A stretch of DNA of 64,000 bases, from contig JAJEKV010000023.1 of assembly GCA_021234155.1 (NCBI GenBank), positions 6,858,009-6,922,008 on the forward strand. Reading direction: 5' to 3'. Source of the DNA: Isoetes taiwanensis (taxonomy: Eukaryota; Streptophyta; Lycopodiopsida; Isoetales; Isoetaceae). Numbering within the stretch: position 1 is the first letter of the stretch; every line of letters starts with the position of its first letter. Positions 35,797 to 48,041 of this stretch are shown in pieces. Both the position numbers and the translations under genes were made by a program. The notes beneath the pieces were generated by a model that was not told where the DNA came from, did no database searches, and was given only the letters and a program-made list of their open reading frames with translations.

Positions 35797-37194
35797 AACT
35801 TCTTTCTTGAACGGATATAATCCTTTTTTTACATTCATAGTGCATCTATTCCATATTTAAATTAGAGGCTTGCCTTGGTAAACCCATGTTGTGGAGGCAA
35901 CAACTCCACCGGAGCAAGCTCTCTCGCCATAGCCACTGGAGCAAGCTCTCTTGCCATAGCCACGGGGGTCGACCTCTCTCTGCCATAGTCGACCGGATAA
36001 CTGTTAACCATATATAAAGCTAGTATCCCCTAGGAATAAACCGACCAAATGAAACGACGTAATCTAGCAAGTCCGGCCAACTTGTTATGATAACATCAAC
36101 TCACTTGGTGGGACTAATTCCGGAATTTAATTAATAACGACAGGGCAACTCTCTAGGATAGCAACATGTGTTATATCCTTGGATATTCTTTAAGCGACGA
36201 TGATAATGTCCAGTTATCGGCGTTCCTCGACCTATAACTTTAATTATTTTTTCCTTTGATAGATGCCTTGATAACACAATTTCTTCGGGCCTTGCCATGA
36301 TTCAACCCATACCACATTCATATACTTTATATTAGACCTTATTCGACGTTATATAAGTAATGTTTTATAGACATAATTATAATTAACGTTGTCTCTCTCT
36401 AGTGTCTCAACCTTGACTCGTCTCATTTCCCAGAGAAAGGATCTCTTTGTCATCCAACCGACTAGGGACTGCCATGCAGCATCCCTCTAGACCATCGGTT
36501 TGGATTTCTTTGATCCTACCACCCTTCAATATTCCTTCTCATTGGCCGTGTTCCTTTCATGGATCACTTCCCCTAGATCATGACACATACTCTGTAATAC
36601 GTAGTGAGTCCTTGTGTTGGGTACAAACCTTGGTATCATTTTGTACCAAATTTCACCGCCTATATGGCTATGAGTAGTTATCAGCAGTTTACCCCTTTCG
36701 GACTTGTTCTCCCGTACATTCCGATGGCCTCCAACCATTGTTGACTAGTCACCCCCTTCTACGCTATCTAGATCGCGTTGGGCCGAAGTCTTTCCAACTA
36801 TTATTTTAGTGTCTAAACATCATTAAGTTCCGCAAATGAACTTACATATTTCAAGGGATTACGTGAAGATCCCAGGGGACCGTACCACCCAAAGACCTCT
36901 CACGATAGGCCCAGTGAACGACAAATACCGGGGAAGTCTTGCAGCCTACCTGTTGAAATTGAAAATTTCCTGTTACTGTGAATTTTTGTAGGAACTGCTT
37001 CCTTTAGAAAAAATGTCGGAGTAGGAAATCTACCTTGCAACATTTTATTAGCAGGAAATTTACCGGCTACCATTAGAATTTTTAGGAATTTCTCTCTCTT
37101 ACTTTTTCATATTTATAATTTATAAAAATATCATGTAATTCTATATTTTGTTTGTGCTTTTATTGGAAAAGTTCGTACACAATTTTTCACACGA

Positions 37195-37986
37195 TGGATG
37201 AGATATGAATTTCTGTTTGCACGGCAATTATGGACGGTGGCGGCGGGGAGGAGGGAAAATCGTTCCCTCCTGCTTCTTGTTTGGCATTTTTGGAGAGAAG
37301 AAGAAGAGGTGAACCAAGGGCTTTTTGGAGCCATCGGCACCGGCAGCTGCAGCATTCGATTTCGTCCAAGACCAACACTGCCTCCACCGATTCTAAGATT
37401 CTAAGAGGCAAAGCAAAGAAGAGGTGAGGATAACTGGGTGGATCAGATCAGAGCTTCTGTTTGCTTTTACAACTATGTTGCATTGCCATGCATGTAATTC
37501 TTTCCATTCATTTGCATTTGTTTTGCGTAAACAAGATGATTTCTATGGTCTGTACAAGGCTGTGTAAACTATTGAATCAATTTCTAGATGATCCCAGGGC
37601 ATCCAACGTCTTCATACTAGGGCATCCAAAGTCTTCTTAATGCTGCATTGATGATCCCAGGGCATCCAAAGTCTTTCTCAATCTCCCAAATTTCAAAGTT
37701 CGCAGAGGCTTGTGAATGCTGTGTCCACTATTACTACCTTACTTCATGAGGAGGCATTCTGATTGTTTGCTTTTCTCATTTATTACAGTGCAAAAACCTG
37801 TATACTTGATCCTATCAAGCATGGAACATGCTAAGCATATCATTCTAGATATTATTTGTGGCATTTTTTATCTGATTGGAGAATGCATGCATAAATCATC
37901 TGAAAACATGCATGCTTTTCATTTATTTCTTACCTTTTTAGCATTGCAAATGACATCTCTAACTATGCAGCCTTGTTTTATAGTAG
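37195..37986 (+). other. Probable 5' leader exon and intron of the hAT gene
   Basis: A GC-richer segment at 37,195-37,425 ends in a donor-like AAGAGGTGAGG, and TTGTTTTATAG just before the ATG is acceptor-like. This suggests a non-coding first exon and a ~560-bp intron containing short tandem GATCCCAGGGCATCCAA motifs (37,590-37,670). Confidence 0.4.
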
Positions 37987-40218
37987 ATGTCTGGGAAAAG
38001 GAAGAAGCAAAGGGCAGCAGACCAGCCATCATTATTTCAGATGGCATGCTTCAGTCAGGTACAATACAATGCTGATGTATCCAGTGCAAGTCCAGATAAT
38101 GTTTTTACATATTCAAGTGATGATGGGCCGCAAGAAAAGTGTTTGAAAAATAGGAAGCTATGGCAAGATGCTTGGTTAAAGGACTATGATTGGCTGGAAT
38201 ATAACTATGAATTAGGGAGGGTTTTTTGCAAGCTTTGCAAGCAAGATGCAAGGACTAAGAGTCCATTTGGGAAGCATGGCAGCTGGAATGTTAGAACTTC
38301 GGCATTTGCTGAGCATGCAAGTAGTCAGGATCATAAGCATACATCATGGTTAGCAACAAAGGGCAAGGATTCCCTTGTGGAAATAAGCAAGAAAAGTAAA
38401 GTTGTTCTGAATACATCTTTGCTACATCTTTTTAGATGTGCTTATGTGATAGCAAAGGAGGATTTACCATTTGCAAAGTTCGAGACTCTTGTGCGTTTGC
38501 TAAAGGCATGTGGTGTACAAGATATGACTGGTCATTACATGAAAAGGCTTGTGCAAAATTTGTGCAAAGTATTAGCAAGTCTATGTGAGCGTATTAAAGC
38601 AAGTCCCTTCTTTGGAATAATGGCCGATGAATCTACTGATATTAGTGTCACAAAGCATCTGATTTTATATGCCACATTCTTGGAGGGTCCTAAAAGTGTG
38701 ATAACTTTTCTTGGTATTAGTAAAGTCGTTGATGGTACTGCCATATCAGTTTACGATGCCATTATGGAAAAGGTGACTCAATGTGGGTTAGACACAAAGA
38801 AATTTGTGGCATTTGGATCTGATGGAGCTTCAGTTATGGTTGGTACCAAAACAGGTGTTGCTACTAGACTTAAGGTAATAAATCCCTTTCTTATCAGCTT
38901 GCATTGTGCAGCTCATCGCACTAACTTGTGCCTTGAAGGAGCTTCGGAAGATCCAAAATGTATAGAGATTTCTGATTTTATTGATAATTTGGTAAATCAA
39001 GTTGCATCCTTCTTTTCAAGAAGTACAAACAGGTTAAATCTTCTTACTGAAATGGAAAAAGAACTTGAATATGATGAGCTCCATGCAGAGGGCATACAAA
39101 AGACGCGATGGCTTAGTCGTCATCGTGCTATTAAAAAGCTTTGTAACATTTTGGAACCACTCTTGGCAGTTTTGAAAGAGGAAAAACAGATTTTATATGA
39201 CAAGTTGCGAGACTTTAAAATAGTCTACATTCTACACTTCCTAGCAGATATTCTTCAACATATGACTGAATTGAGTTTAGATTTCCAGAAAAATTTTGTA
39301 GATGTAACAACCATTGGAAGTTTATGTAACAAAACAGTAAGGGAGATTGAACATGATTTTTTGCAGACCAAAGTTATAGACTTGAATGGGTTTGATTTAG
39401 ATAGCAAGGGCTATCCTATTATTCCTGATCATGGAGAGAAAGATGGAATGTTGGCTGCCTTACGTGGTGCGGTAAAAGGGAATATGTACCGAGGAATAGA
39501 GATGATACGCTCCCGCATTGGTATCGATTTGAATTCTGCCCTTGAATTTCAGGATGCCTTCTCACAAGCTGTAATAAAGTCATTGAAGAAGCGCCTTGAG
39601 GAACAACACATAGTATCATGTCTGAAAGTTTTAGCACCTATAAATCTTCCTACCAGAGCTAAAGAGTTGAAGAACTTTGGCACAAATGAAATTATACAAC
39701 TTGCTGATTTTTTTGGTGTTGATAAAAGAGTTAATGGGAAAGTGTTTCCTGCTCTAATTGATAGACATGAGTTTCTAAAGGAGTTTCCAAGATTTAGACT
39801 ACAAGGTAGTACCGAATGGGCTGGAAAAAGCTTTGCAGATACATGGACAATGATCTCTTGTAGTGAAATATGGTCTTCAAAGTATCCAGAGCTTCTTATA
39901 GTTGCGAAAGTTGGGCTGGTACAATGCAGCAGCACAGCAGCTTGTGAAAGAGGATTTAGTAAAGTGAACCACATTAAGGTTAAGTTTCGGAATAAACTAA
40001 AATCATCTGCAATGGATGCTTTAGTAAGAATTGCACTTGAAGGCCCTAATTTGGAGAGTTTTGACTTCAAACCTAGCATTGAGCATTGGGAATCTAGCGC
40101 AACATATAGACATGTCAAAGGTAAAAGGTGTGAAGTTCAAGAAGAAGATTTGATTGTTGAGATTCCAGCCCATGTTGTTGAAGTGGATGATGATTCTCAT
40201 AGCGAGTTTGATGAGTAA
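37987..40218 (+). CDS. hAT transposase, intact
   Basis: 743 codons without interruption, a usual length for hAT. It catalyses cut-and-paste movement of its element. N-terminal zinc finger of TTF/BED type (C81, C84, H110, H116 area: VFCKLCKQ...HASSQDHKH). RNase H-like core with candidate catalytic acids D214 (MADESTDIS), D279 (FGSDGASVMVG) and E654 (AACERGFSKVN); LHCAAHRTNLCLEG lies between. The C-terminal dimerisation region reads KFRNKLKSSAMDALVRI. The overall look (zinc finger plus DESTDIS and CAAHR blocks) recalls the KIAA1586/ZNF862-like hAT branch better known from animals; that is an impression to be tested. Start ATG directly follows an acceptor-like TTTTATAG. Confidence 0.93.
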   Translation: MSGKRKKQRAADQPSLFQMACFSQVQYNADVSSASPDNVFTYSSDDGPQEKCLKNRKLWQDAWLKDYDWLEYNYELGRVFCKLCKQDARTKSPFGKHGSWNVRTSAFAEHASSQDHKHTSWLATKGKDSLVEISKKSKVVLNTSLLHLFRCAYVIAKEDLPFAKFETLVRLLKACGVQDMTGHYMKRLVQNLCKVLASLCERIKASPFFGIMADESTDISVTKHLILYATFLEGPKSVITFLGISKVVDGTAISVYDAIMEKVTQCGLDTKKFVAFGSDGASVMVGTKTGVATRLKVINPFLISLHCAAHRTNLCLEGASEDPKCIEISDFIDNLVNQVASFFSRSTNRLNLLTEMEKELEYDELHAEGIQKTRWLSRHRAIKKLCNILEPLLAVLKEEKQILYDKLRDFKIVYILHFLADILQHMTELSLDFQKNFVDVTTIGSLCNKTVREIEHDFLQTKVIDLNGFDLDSKGYPIIPDHGEKDGMLAALRGAVKGNMYRGIEMIRSRIGIDLNSALEFQDAFSQAVIKSLKKRLEEQHIVSCLKVLAPINLPTRAKELKNFGTNEIIQLADFFGVDKRVNGKVFPALIDRHEFLKEFPRFRLQGSTEWAGKSFADTWTMISCSEIWSSKYPELLIVAKVGLVQCSSTAACERGFSKVNHIKVKFRNKLKSSAMDALVRIALEGPNLESFDFKPSIEHWESSATYRHVKGKRCEVQEEDLIVEIPAHVVEVDDDSHSEFDE

Positions 40219-41677
40219 AGTTGCAAATTAATTCTGTTTTGTGTCATTCATGCCATGCTAAAATTTGTATTTCCAATTTGGACATGGCAGATTTTTGTAT
40301 GTTATAACTTATCAGATTTTCATATGTGCTGAAATAGATGAAGTACTTGGTCTTTTATTGTGGTATAATATTCAATTATTCAATGCTTTCCGTTTCCTTG
40401 AAAGTTTATAGGAAATTTTCCGGTTTTACAATATGTAGGAGGAAGATTCCAACCATCACCTATTGATGTTGCACTTAGTAGGAAATTTTCCTTTTCTGTA
40501 TAAAAGTTTGTCGCTCACTGGATAGGCCTCCTCTATCTAGAGATCTTGTGTTCAAGTCTCTAGGGGTCCGTCATATGTCCTCATGGACGATGCCAGTATG
40601 GCATGAGGTACAAATGCTGTCTACCTATCTATCTATTTATTAAAAATCTTTGGTGAATTCAATTCACCATGTTGTCCTAAGACATGCAAGTCTTCTTCCC
40701 TAAGCCATACACCAAATCTTTAAAGAGTTTTTCAGCTCTTGCTGCCTTTCAAGCCGGAGGTATACCTTTGCATGTTAGCAAAGACTACCCTAGTAGAAGT
40801 AAAATGTGTTTAAAATTTGCTCAAACCTCAAGAATAGACATAGGGGTTTTCCAAATGATATACTGTGCAGGTTGCTATTAGATCTTCTTGAAACCAATAC
40901 TGTTCTAGAAGGAGGTGATAATTTAATGCTGCATGTTGCTGAATGATTCAGATTATCAACAAACCCTGGAAGACTGTCAGTTATTTTTTTGTAGAATCGA
41001 TCAACCAAAGAATTCCTTTATACTAATAGATCAGGACAAAGGGAATAACTTACCATGAAGCAATCTGCTCAATCCATTTGCCAATTAGTTTGTCAATGCT
41101 CCACTAGGAGTTGTCTTTTACAGGAGATTTGGATTTGTAGCTATTGGGGCCAAAGTAACTGACGCAGTTCATCTTATTTGGAAGATTTATTCTCATGCAT
41201 TTTAATTTCCCTTAAAAAGCAAAGCATAAAATATAGGTGTCAAGATGATGAACCCAAAAGTGTTGCAACAAAGTAGCAAGTATATCTCCATAAAATGTTT
41301 TCTAAGGATTGACAGGCAAATTGACAATGTTAAAGGACACCGATCTGGAATTTGGATTGCATAGCCACTTGGTTCTCCAGATGAATATGCAAAAATAGGA
41401 GTGCATACATGTGCAAAATAATGAGGATCACAATTGCCTCAAGCAATACCTAGACATATGCTTCCTTACAAGTGCTGTAATATGTAGCATAATAACAGGG
41501 GGTTACCTTTTGATGTTTTATACGCTTTTCTATATGGTTTTTCTATGATTTTGTTATTGTATTCAGGTGCGCATACTAAATAGTATTTCTAGAGCGCATC
41601 AGTTTTTAACCGTTGATTTTTATTAGGGAAAAAAAACCGTGAGGCCATGGTTTCTCTTTGATTTTCACCCTAAATAA

Positions 41678-41797
41678 ACATGCGTGCCTCGTTAAAAAAA
41701 AATAGAGCTACAGAAAGCTATAGGGCTACATGAGAATACATGCGTGCCTCGTTAAAAAAAAATAGAGCTACAGAAAGCTATAGGGCTACATGAGAAT
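41678..41797. repeat. 60-bp tandem repeat, two copies
   Basis: The unit starting ACATGCGTGCCTCGTT and ending CTACATGAGAAT occurs twice back to back (starts at 41,678 and 41,738), almost identical. Confidence 0.9.
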
Positions 41798-41811
41798 GCC
41801 CTGGTCGGAAT

Positions 41812-42117
41812 TTGTTTTTTAGGTCTAGGCCCGAATCTAATTCGGCCTGGCCTTGCCATGTTCTTGGCGATTCGGCAATTCCTGGGCTGTATTCCGGCAC
41901 CTTCAGTTATCAGCTCGGCCTACTTCAGGTCGTTTCAAGGAAATTTTTGCAGACCACCATAGCCAGACCTTTCTCTACTCTTGCAAAAAAGGAAGAAGCA
42001 CAGCACAACAATACAATGCTATGCGAATCTCTTCTGAGTGTGCGAATGGAGGATAGTAAGAATTGGATACAAGGAAGTTGGATGGGATCTGCTCCCTTTT
42101 TTCCACAATGGGTTTAA
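41812..42117 (+). pseudogene. Possible captured exon with presequence-like reading
   Basis: A 101-codon frame contains SRKFLQTTIARPFSTLAKKE, which looks like the end of a mitochondrial targeting sequence (Arg/Ser-rich, RPFST). The rest is not recognised. It lies in an inserted segment next to foldback DNA, so a gene fragment carried by a transposon is a reasonable guess. The start codon is not convincing. Confidence 0.25.
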
Positions 42118-42199
42118 AGAATCCACCGATGCATACTCTTTCACCGATGCACACTCGGGCTACTATGAGATTGGATTGGAGACCTAGCTTCACAGCACC

Positions 42200-43850
42200 A
42201 TGCATGACGGCAGAACCTGCATTGGGAGGTACTATCACCTCTACCTCAAATTAAGAAATAAGAGTTGCTTTGGCCAAGTGGGCATGACTTGGGCAGATCT
42301 CACAACAGGTTTTCTGTTAGTCCGATCAGCTGGCAAGCGGTAACTTATGGCGATGCTGAAACTCATAAAGATTGAGCAAAAGAGGGCGTTTTGCAGGCCT
42401 CCTTCCTATCCTACTGTGGTAAGCATTTCGTTACCAATCCTACTGTTTACCGGATACTGTGGTAAACTATGGTTGTATGTCAAATTCATTTGCACTGACG
42501 CAGAGCCGATTCTGATTAGCGCAGCATCTACAATTTCGTGGTGGCAGCATCTAAAGTTTTGTGGTGATAGCATCTGAAGTTTTGTGCATGTGTCTATATG
42601 GTTTATTAAGCAGCCTGGATTTGTTACAAGCGGAGCTAGTACAAGCCAGAAACAATGATGTGGGATTTCTTCTGTGCATGAAGATGGTTCAGACAGGCAC
42701 TATTAAGTTACAAGCTCAGTTGCCTGTTTTGGATTGCTACTGCAAGGACGTTTCTTGCTGGTGTGCTGCTAGGGATGCCTGTATCCCATGTTGCATCACG
42801 TGACTGCTAGGCAGGTAAATATAACCAATTCTTTATCTGATTAAAAATTGAGCATTTGCCTTTGTTGCAGATTACAAGACCAGTTTCCAAATTTTGTAGT
42901 TGCCTCTAATTCAATATCCAAACCTGCCATACCTTGATATTCTGCCGTTACACTAATGTCGTCTTACATCTTTGCTTTTAGCTCATTCAATTGCAAAGCT
43001 AGAGATGTGCAGATGAAGCTAGAGGTATGCAGCCACGTCTGCTTGAACAAATCTGTTCAAAGGGGAAATTTCACAATTTGACAGGAACCATAGAATCATT
43101 TTGATTGTCTGAGAAATCAAACAGGTCTTGGAAAGCCACATAATTGCAAAGGGAAAGATCTGATTCTACCTAGTATGCAGCACCTATTTGGTTCTTTGTA
43201 ACAATTAATTTGAGGATTTTGCATTATGCTTTTCAACTCCAGTTTAGGCCAGTTGTGCTACATATCCAGTAAGTGTGGCATGGTGAGAAGATTTGGGGAA
43301 GCAGCCAAATTCTTGTCTTCTGTGTGGGAGGGCGTAGCACCTATGCTCCGGGTGGTTTAGTCTCCAGTCATAATCGTGGAAATTATTCTTTTAGAAGCAC
43401 ACGATATTTCTAAGAGATAGAGTAAACCAGTTCAACAGATTATTGAGACATTTTGGCTTGATTTCCACATTACAGTTTGGCTTTATATTACAGGGTTGCA
43501 TATTTTCTTCTTACTTATCTATCTGTTCAATGGTTTGTGACCATTGTCATTTTTTTTTTTATATTACTCATCATTTCCATATCCATAGATGATGTTTTAA
43601 TGCATCCTTTGGACCAACATTTAATGTTTGTCTTGATGTTATTGTGCTTTTTAGTAATTAATATTTAGGCCATAAAGTTTACCTATGTTTGCTTTAGTTA
43701 GGGCCGTTGGTAGTGGAGACAAATTTTTGGAACTGCCCAAGTAATGGCAAATGTCGTTGTTATTAGTTTTACTAAACTGCTGCTCATACGAGTAGGTTGT
43801 TTAACGATTTAGGCCTTTAAAGTTTATCTACGTTTGCTTTTGTTAGGGCC
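42200..43850. other. Non-coding part of the unit 2 insertion
   Basis: No gene recognised. Near its right end a ~43-bp direct repeat (TTTAGGCC...AAAGTTTA...GTTTGCTTT...GTTAGGGCC) occurs at about 43,664-43,708 and 43,808-43,850. The second copy ends at the foldback that starts at 43,856. Confidence 0.45.
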
Positions 43851-43855
43851 CGAAG

Positions 43856-44311
43856 AGCAATCAACACACAACTACCATTAACATTATTAACACAAACCAT
43901 TGCATTTAACACATTTAAATTAAAATCCCCCTTAAACCCCCTTTGGTTTGGGTGCATATTCACACGGAGGGTTACGAAGGGCAGCGAGAGCCCCAAAAAT
44001 ATATTTACATTACATGTACAAAATTAACACTATTAAGTACATTCTCTCAAACCTTATAGTATTTTACAAACTTTAATATACAGTATACATAAACTTGTAC
44101 ATGCATACCCCACAAACGAGGATCGCTATGTACGGTCCAGATCTTGGAATAAAGGGCAAATATGCCCATCCGACAGCTCTCGTTGTCCGGAGTAACCCCC
44201 CGTGTGAATATGCACCCAAACCAAAGGGGGTTTAAGAGGGATTTTAATTTAAATGTGTTAAATGCAATGGTTTGTGTTAATAATGTTAATGGTAGTTGTG
44301 TGTTGATTGCT
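43856..44311. mobile_element. Foldback element with 120-bp near-perfect arms
   Basis: Left arm 43,856-43,975 (starting AGCAATCAACACACAAC, ending GGGTTAC) is repeated in reverse at 44,192-44,311 with about two mismatches; 216 bp separate them. Non-coding. The near identity of the arms implies recent formation or conversion. No target duplication is seen, so a MITE, a recent inverted duplication or the end of a larger element are all open. Confidence 0.8.
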
Positions 44312-44739
44312 ATATTAAATACATCACATTATAAAAGCCAGATCAATTCCACGCTTGCCATGGGTCCACAACGGTATTGATGAACACATTTGCGCATGAA
44401 GAAGCATAGGACGATTGTGTCCATTTGAACTGTGGCACATCGTCTTAGAATTGAGACAGATGGGCTTGAAAAGAGCAAGAAGACAAGATCTGCCAATGCT
44501 CTGAATGGGGGTAATTGAAGATGCATGTCACACCTTCCATAATTGTCCAATGTTTGCAACTATCTGGGCACGATCTAAACAGCCACTTCATGTGATATTC
44601 CACACACCTTTAGTAATGGCACTAACATCATATATCCAGGAGGTACTAGGCATGCAAGCGCAATTATGTCCCTCACTACACTGACATGCATATCTATGCA
44701 ATTTATTAGCGAGATTATTAGTGCTAAGATTTCTAGAAC

Positions 44740-45840
44740 TCTGCAACCTGCAGAAAATGTTTCTAAAGTGTGTAAATGGGACATTTGGCACTATCGATAT
44801 GTGGCTGGGATGTCATTAGTGACGTTGCAAACTGCCCTTTTATAGTTAGTTAGAAATTACTCAACCTAAGAGATGTTGCCATTCTATATTATTTTACACA
44901 CTACCCAGTATTTAGGTCGTGCGAAGATGCCACCTAGCTTTGTCCATGTAGATGACACCCACAAGAAGGTGCCACGGAAAAGAATAGAAACAGAATGCCA
45001 TCCTTGTGAAATGCAGGAGGAAAAAAATCATATAATTAAATAACTCATAAGTGACTTTCTTTCCACGACATTGCCATTACGTTGCATTTGTGATGAATCG
45101 ATGGAGATGTCATCTGCAACCTGCGAAAAATGTACTAGAGCATGTGCACGCGACATTTCGCATCGCCAGTATGTGGGATGTTGCTACTGATGTTGCAAAC
45201 TGACCCTTTTATAGTTCCTTAAAAATTTCTCAACCTAAGAGATGTTGCTATCCTATATTATTTTACGCACTAAAGACCCAAAGTAGTCCATGCAGATGAC
45301 TGCCACCTAGTTTTGTCCATGCAGATGACTTCCACAAGAAGGTGCCACCTAAGAGAACAGAAACCAAATGCCAGCCTTGTGAAATAGAGATGGAAAAAAT
45401 CAAATAATTAAATAATACATAAGTGAGTTTCTTTAAACGGTGTTGTCATTATGTTGCATCAGCTAAGAAGCCACGAAGATGTCATCTGCAACGTGCAGAA
45501 AACGTTACTAATTATGTGCACACGACATTTGACATTATTGATATGCAGATGGGATGTCGCTACTGACGTTGCAAACTGACCCTTTTATATTTCCTTAATA
45601 ATTACTCAGCCTAAGAGATGTTGTCATCCTATATTATTTTACATACTAAAGACCCAAAGTATTTAGGTCGTGCAAAAATGCCACCTAACTTTGTCAATAT
45701 GGATGACACTTAAAAAAGTGCCACTTTAAAAGAAAGGAAGGAAGGAAGGAGGAAGTATATTTTAACGTCTAAAACAAAATGTCAACTTGGTGAAACGGAG
45801 GAGGAAAAAAAGAATGTTAGTAATTTCAATGTGCAATGAT
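44740..45840 (+). repeat. Three tandem ~372-bp repeats upstream of the ankyrin gene (unit 2)
   Basis: Counterpart of 27,661-28,740; monomers start near 44,740, 45,113 and 45,485. Small indels against unit 1, such as a ~13-bp stretch with TGAATCGATGG at about 45,092 that unit 1 lacks. Confidence 0.85.
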
Positions 45841-45949
45841 GCTTATGTTATGTATATGTATAGGGGTAAAGAAATGAGCAAGTAAAGGGAAGATTAGTTT
45901 TACTCAAGCGCTAAGTAACAAAGAGCTTCTCCTGGTGCCTATATCTGAT

Positions 45950-48041
45950 ATGGTGGAGCAAATAGAGAAATCCACTGGATTTACAGCATTGCATAGAGCC
46001 TGTGCAAGAGGTCAGAAGGACAAAGTGGAACTTCTCATCAGATGCAACAAGGCTAATGTGCGAGCAAAAGTGGAAAAAGGAAAGGCTACCGCATTGCATG
46101 TTGCCGCTCAGTATGGACGAGAGTCTGTCGTTAAATTACTTCTCCAAAATGGCGCACACGAAGACATCGGAGAAAAGGATTGTGAAGGGAATACACCTCT
46201 GCATCAGGCAGCTCTTCGTGGCAATCTCAACATCCTTCAACAGTTATGGCATTGCGACATGAAATCTCCAGTTATTTCATTGAATTCCTGTAATTTTGAG
46301 GGCTTAACCCCCTTGCATTACGCTGCTAGAAAAGGAAATGCCGATGTTGTCCATTTCCTTCTCCAGAATGGAGCACATAAAGATGCTCATGATGGAAAGG
46401 GGGTTACTCCCTTTCATTTTGCTGCAAAATATGGTAGCACTGAAGTAATGAAGGCCTTAATAGTAGAAGTTGACAACAAATTCCATGATGGATGGACTGC
46501 CTTACACTATGCCGCTGCCCATGGGCAATGTGAGGCAATACAGTGGTTAATTTCTGAAAATGCATCTCTCGCTGAAAAGGATAAAGAAAACGAAGATACT
46601 CCCCTTCATATAGCTGCAAGGAATCAGTCTTATGAAGGCATAGAAGCACTTATAGAAGCAGGAGCTGATGTTTTTGCTACTAATAAAAATACAGAAATGC
46701 CTATGAGCCTTGTCGATGAGAATAGATCCTGCAAGGTTGCCGAGGATAATGTCATCAAGGCCGTTTGCAGAGGGCTTAGAGAAATTGATACCGAAGGAAT
46801 GGATGTAATGGGCATTGACAAGTATGGTGCTACGTTGCTTCATTACACTGCAGGTTATGCAACAAAAGAAGACGTTGAATGGGTCATTCAGAAAATCAAG
46901 TCATTTGTTGCTCATGCTGAGGAGGAAGAGTTGCTAGATTTACTAAATAAGAAGGACAATCTTGATAGAACTGCCATGCATTGGGTTGCAATCAAAGGAA
47001 ATCAAAGCCCAGGTGTTGTTCAAGCACTTCTCAATAATAACATCAAATTGACAACAGATGGAAGGGAGAGGAAACCTTTGTTCATTGCTCTTGATCGTGA
47101 GCACATTTTATGTAAGGAATTCTTGGTTGCTGCTTCTTCCGAGAGAGGAGAGAAATTTTCTGCTTCGTGTGAGCACGCTTTTGAAGAATGGGCATCTGAC
47201 TTGAAGAAAACTCATCCTATCCCTCTTCCTAGGGTAAGGTTTATCCCTTTTATTGGAAAAAGGTTTATCTCTAATAAAGATGTACTGCTTGGTGATATGA
47301 GGCCATTTTATGTAGCTTTGCATTTGGGAAAATATGATATTGCCAAGCTTATGATTAGATATGATGCAAATGTCATAAATCAAAAGGGTTCGAAGACTCG
47401 ATGGACAGCATTGGGCAACGATACTAAACAATAGAACGATTGTATCTATGCTTTGTACTGATAAGTTTGGGAAGCACCTTTTAGCCAATGAGGAAGATTA
47501 TCTTGGAAAGACACCACTCGTCTATGTAGTAGAAGGGAACAAAGAAGAGATCAAGAGGGACTTATTAGAGAGGCAGGATATTCAAACAGAGCTGTCCAAG
47601 GAACATCAACTCCTTATGGAGGTCGCAAATGTTTGTTTCGTTACTGCAACCTTGATCGCAGGAGCAACATTTGCAGCATCGCTTCAACTGCCACATGGCA
47701 GTTCACTATCCCCAGTGTTATTTTGGGAACTCAACATATTTTCCTTTTGCTGTGCGGTTACAACGATTTTGTCTTGTGTTTATGCAATCCGAGAAAAGAA
47801 AGAGAACGTAACTTCATTTCATCGTCGACGGTATGAAGCTTTTATTGTCTTTTGCTTTCTATTCTCACTCATGTTCGTGTTTATAGCATTCATGGTGGCA
47901 AGCTTTCTGTCATTGCCATCTTCAAAATCTTTAAAAGATAAGGGAACGTTCCTAGCACATATAACTATTGCTGTTGTTGGTGCACTCCCCCCATGCGTCT
48001 ATTTTTTGAACAAAGTTTATAAGAGCCCACAAAGTTTATAA
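45950..48041 (+). pseudogene. Ankyrin-repeat/PGG-domain membrane protein, nearly intact copy (unit 2)
   Basis: From ATG 45,950 a 495-codon frame holds about ten ankyrin repeats (FTALHRAC, ATALHVAA, NTPLHQAA, LTPLHYAA, VTPFHFAA, WTALHYAA, DTPLHIAA, ATLLHYTA, RTAMHWVA, then one near FYVALHLG). It stops at 47,434 after WTALGND. The PGG domain follows in another frame from about 47,440 to 48,041: LLMEVANVC, TATLIAGATFAASL and about four membrane helices, the last FLAHITIAVVGALPP. Plant proteins of this type sit in the plasma membrane and act in stress or defence signalling. No intron is visible, unusual for the family, so a retrocopy is possible. The break at 47,405-47,440 decides whether it works. 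Confidence 0.85.

Larger units (their letters stand above)
36912..40520 (+). mobile_element. Complete autonomous-looking hAT DNA transposon
   Basis: 3,609 bp. Terminal inverted repeats CAGTGAACGACAAAT (left) and, reversed, CAGTGAGCGACAAAC (right). An exact 8-bp target duplication GATAGGCC flanks it (36,904-36,911 and 40,521-40,528), and the unfilled site is preserved in unit 1 (about 25,705). Subterminal TAGGAAATTT-type repeats occur near both ends. One intact transposase gene lies inside. Insertion happened after the tandem duplication, so it is young. Confidence 0.96.
41480..44315. mobile_element. ~2.8-kb insertion specific to unit 2, type unresolved
   Basis: Unit 1 reads from GTGCTGTA straight into GAGTTCATAAATAC (27,220-27,243), while unit 2 has about 2.84 kb between GTGCTGTA and AAATAC. 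The insert contains a 60-bp tandem pair, a mitochondrial-presequence-like short frame, a direct-repeat pair, and a 456-bp foldback at its right end. Breakpoints are not clean and I see no matching target duplication, so it may be composite. Confidence 0.7.

Noticed and set aside
39549-40118. 189-codon minus-strand frame
   Set aside because: Shadow of the hAT transposase in the opposite strand.
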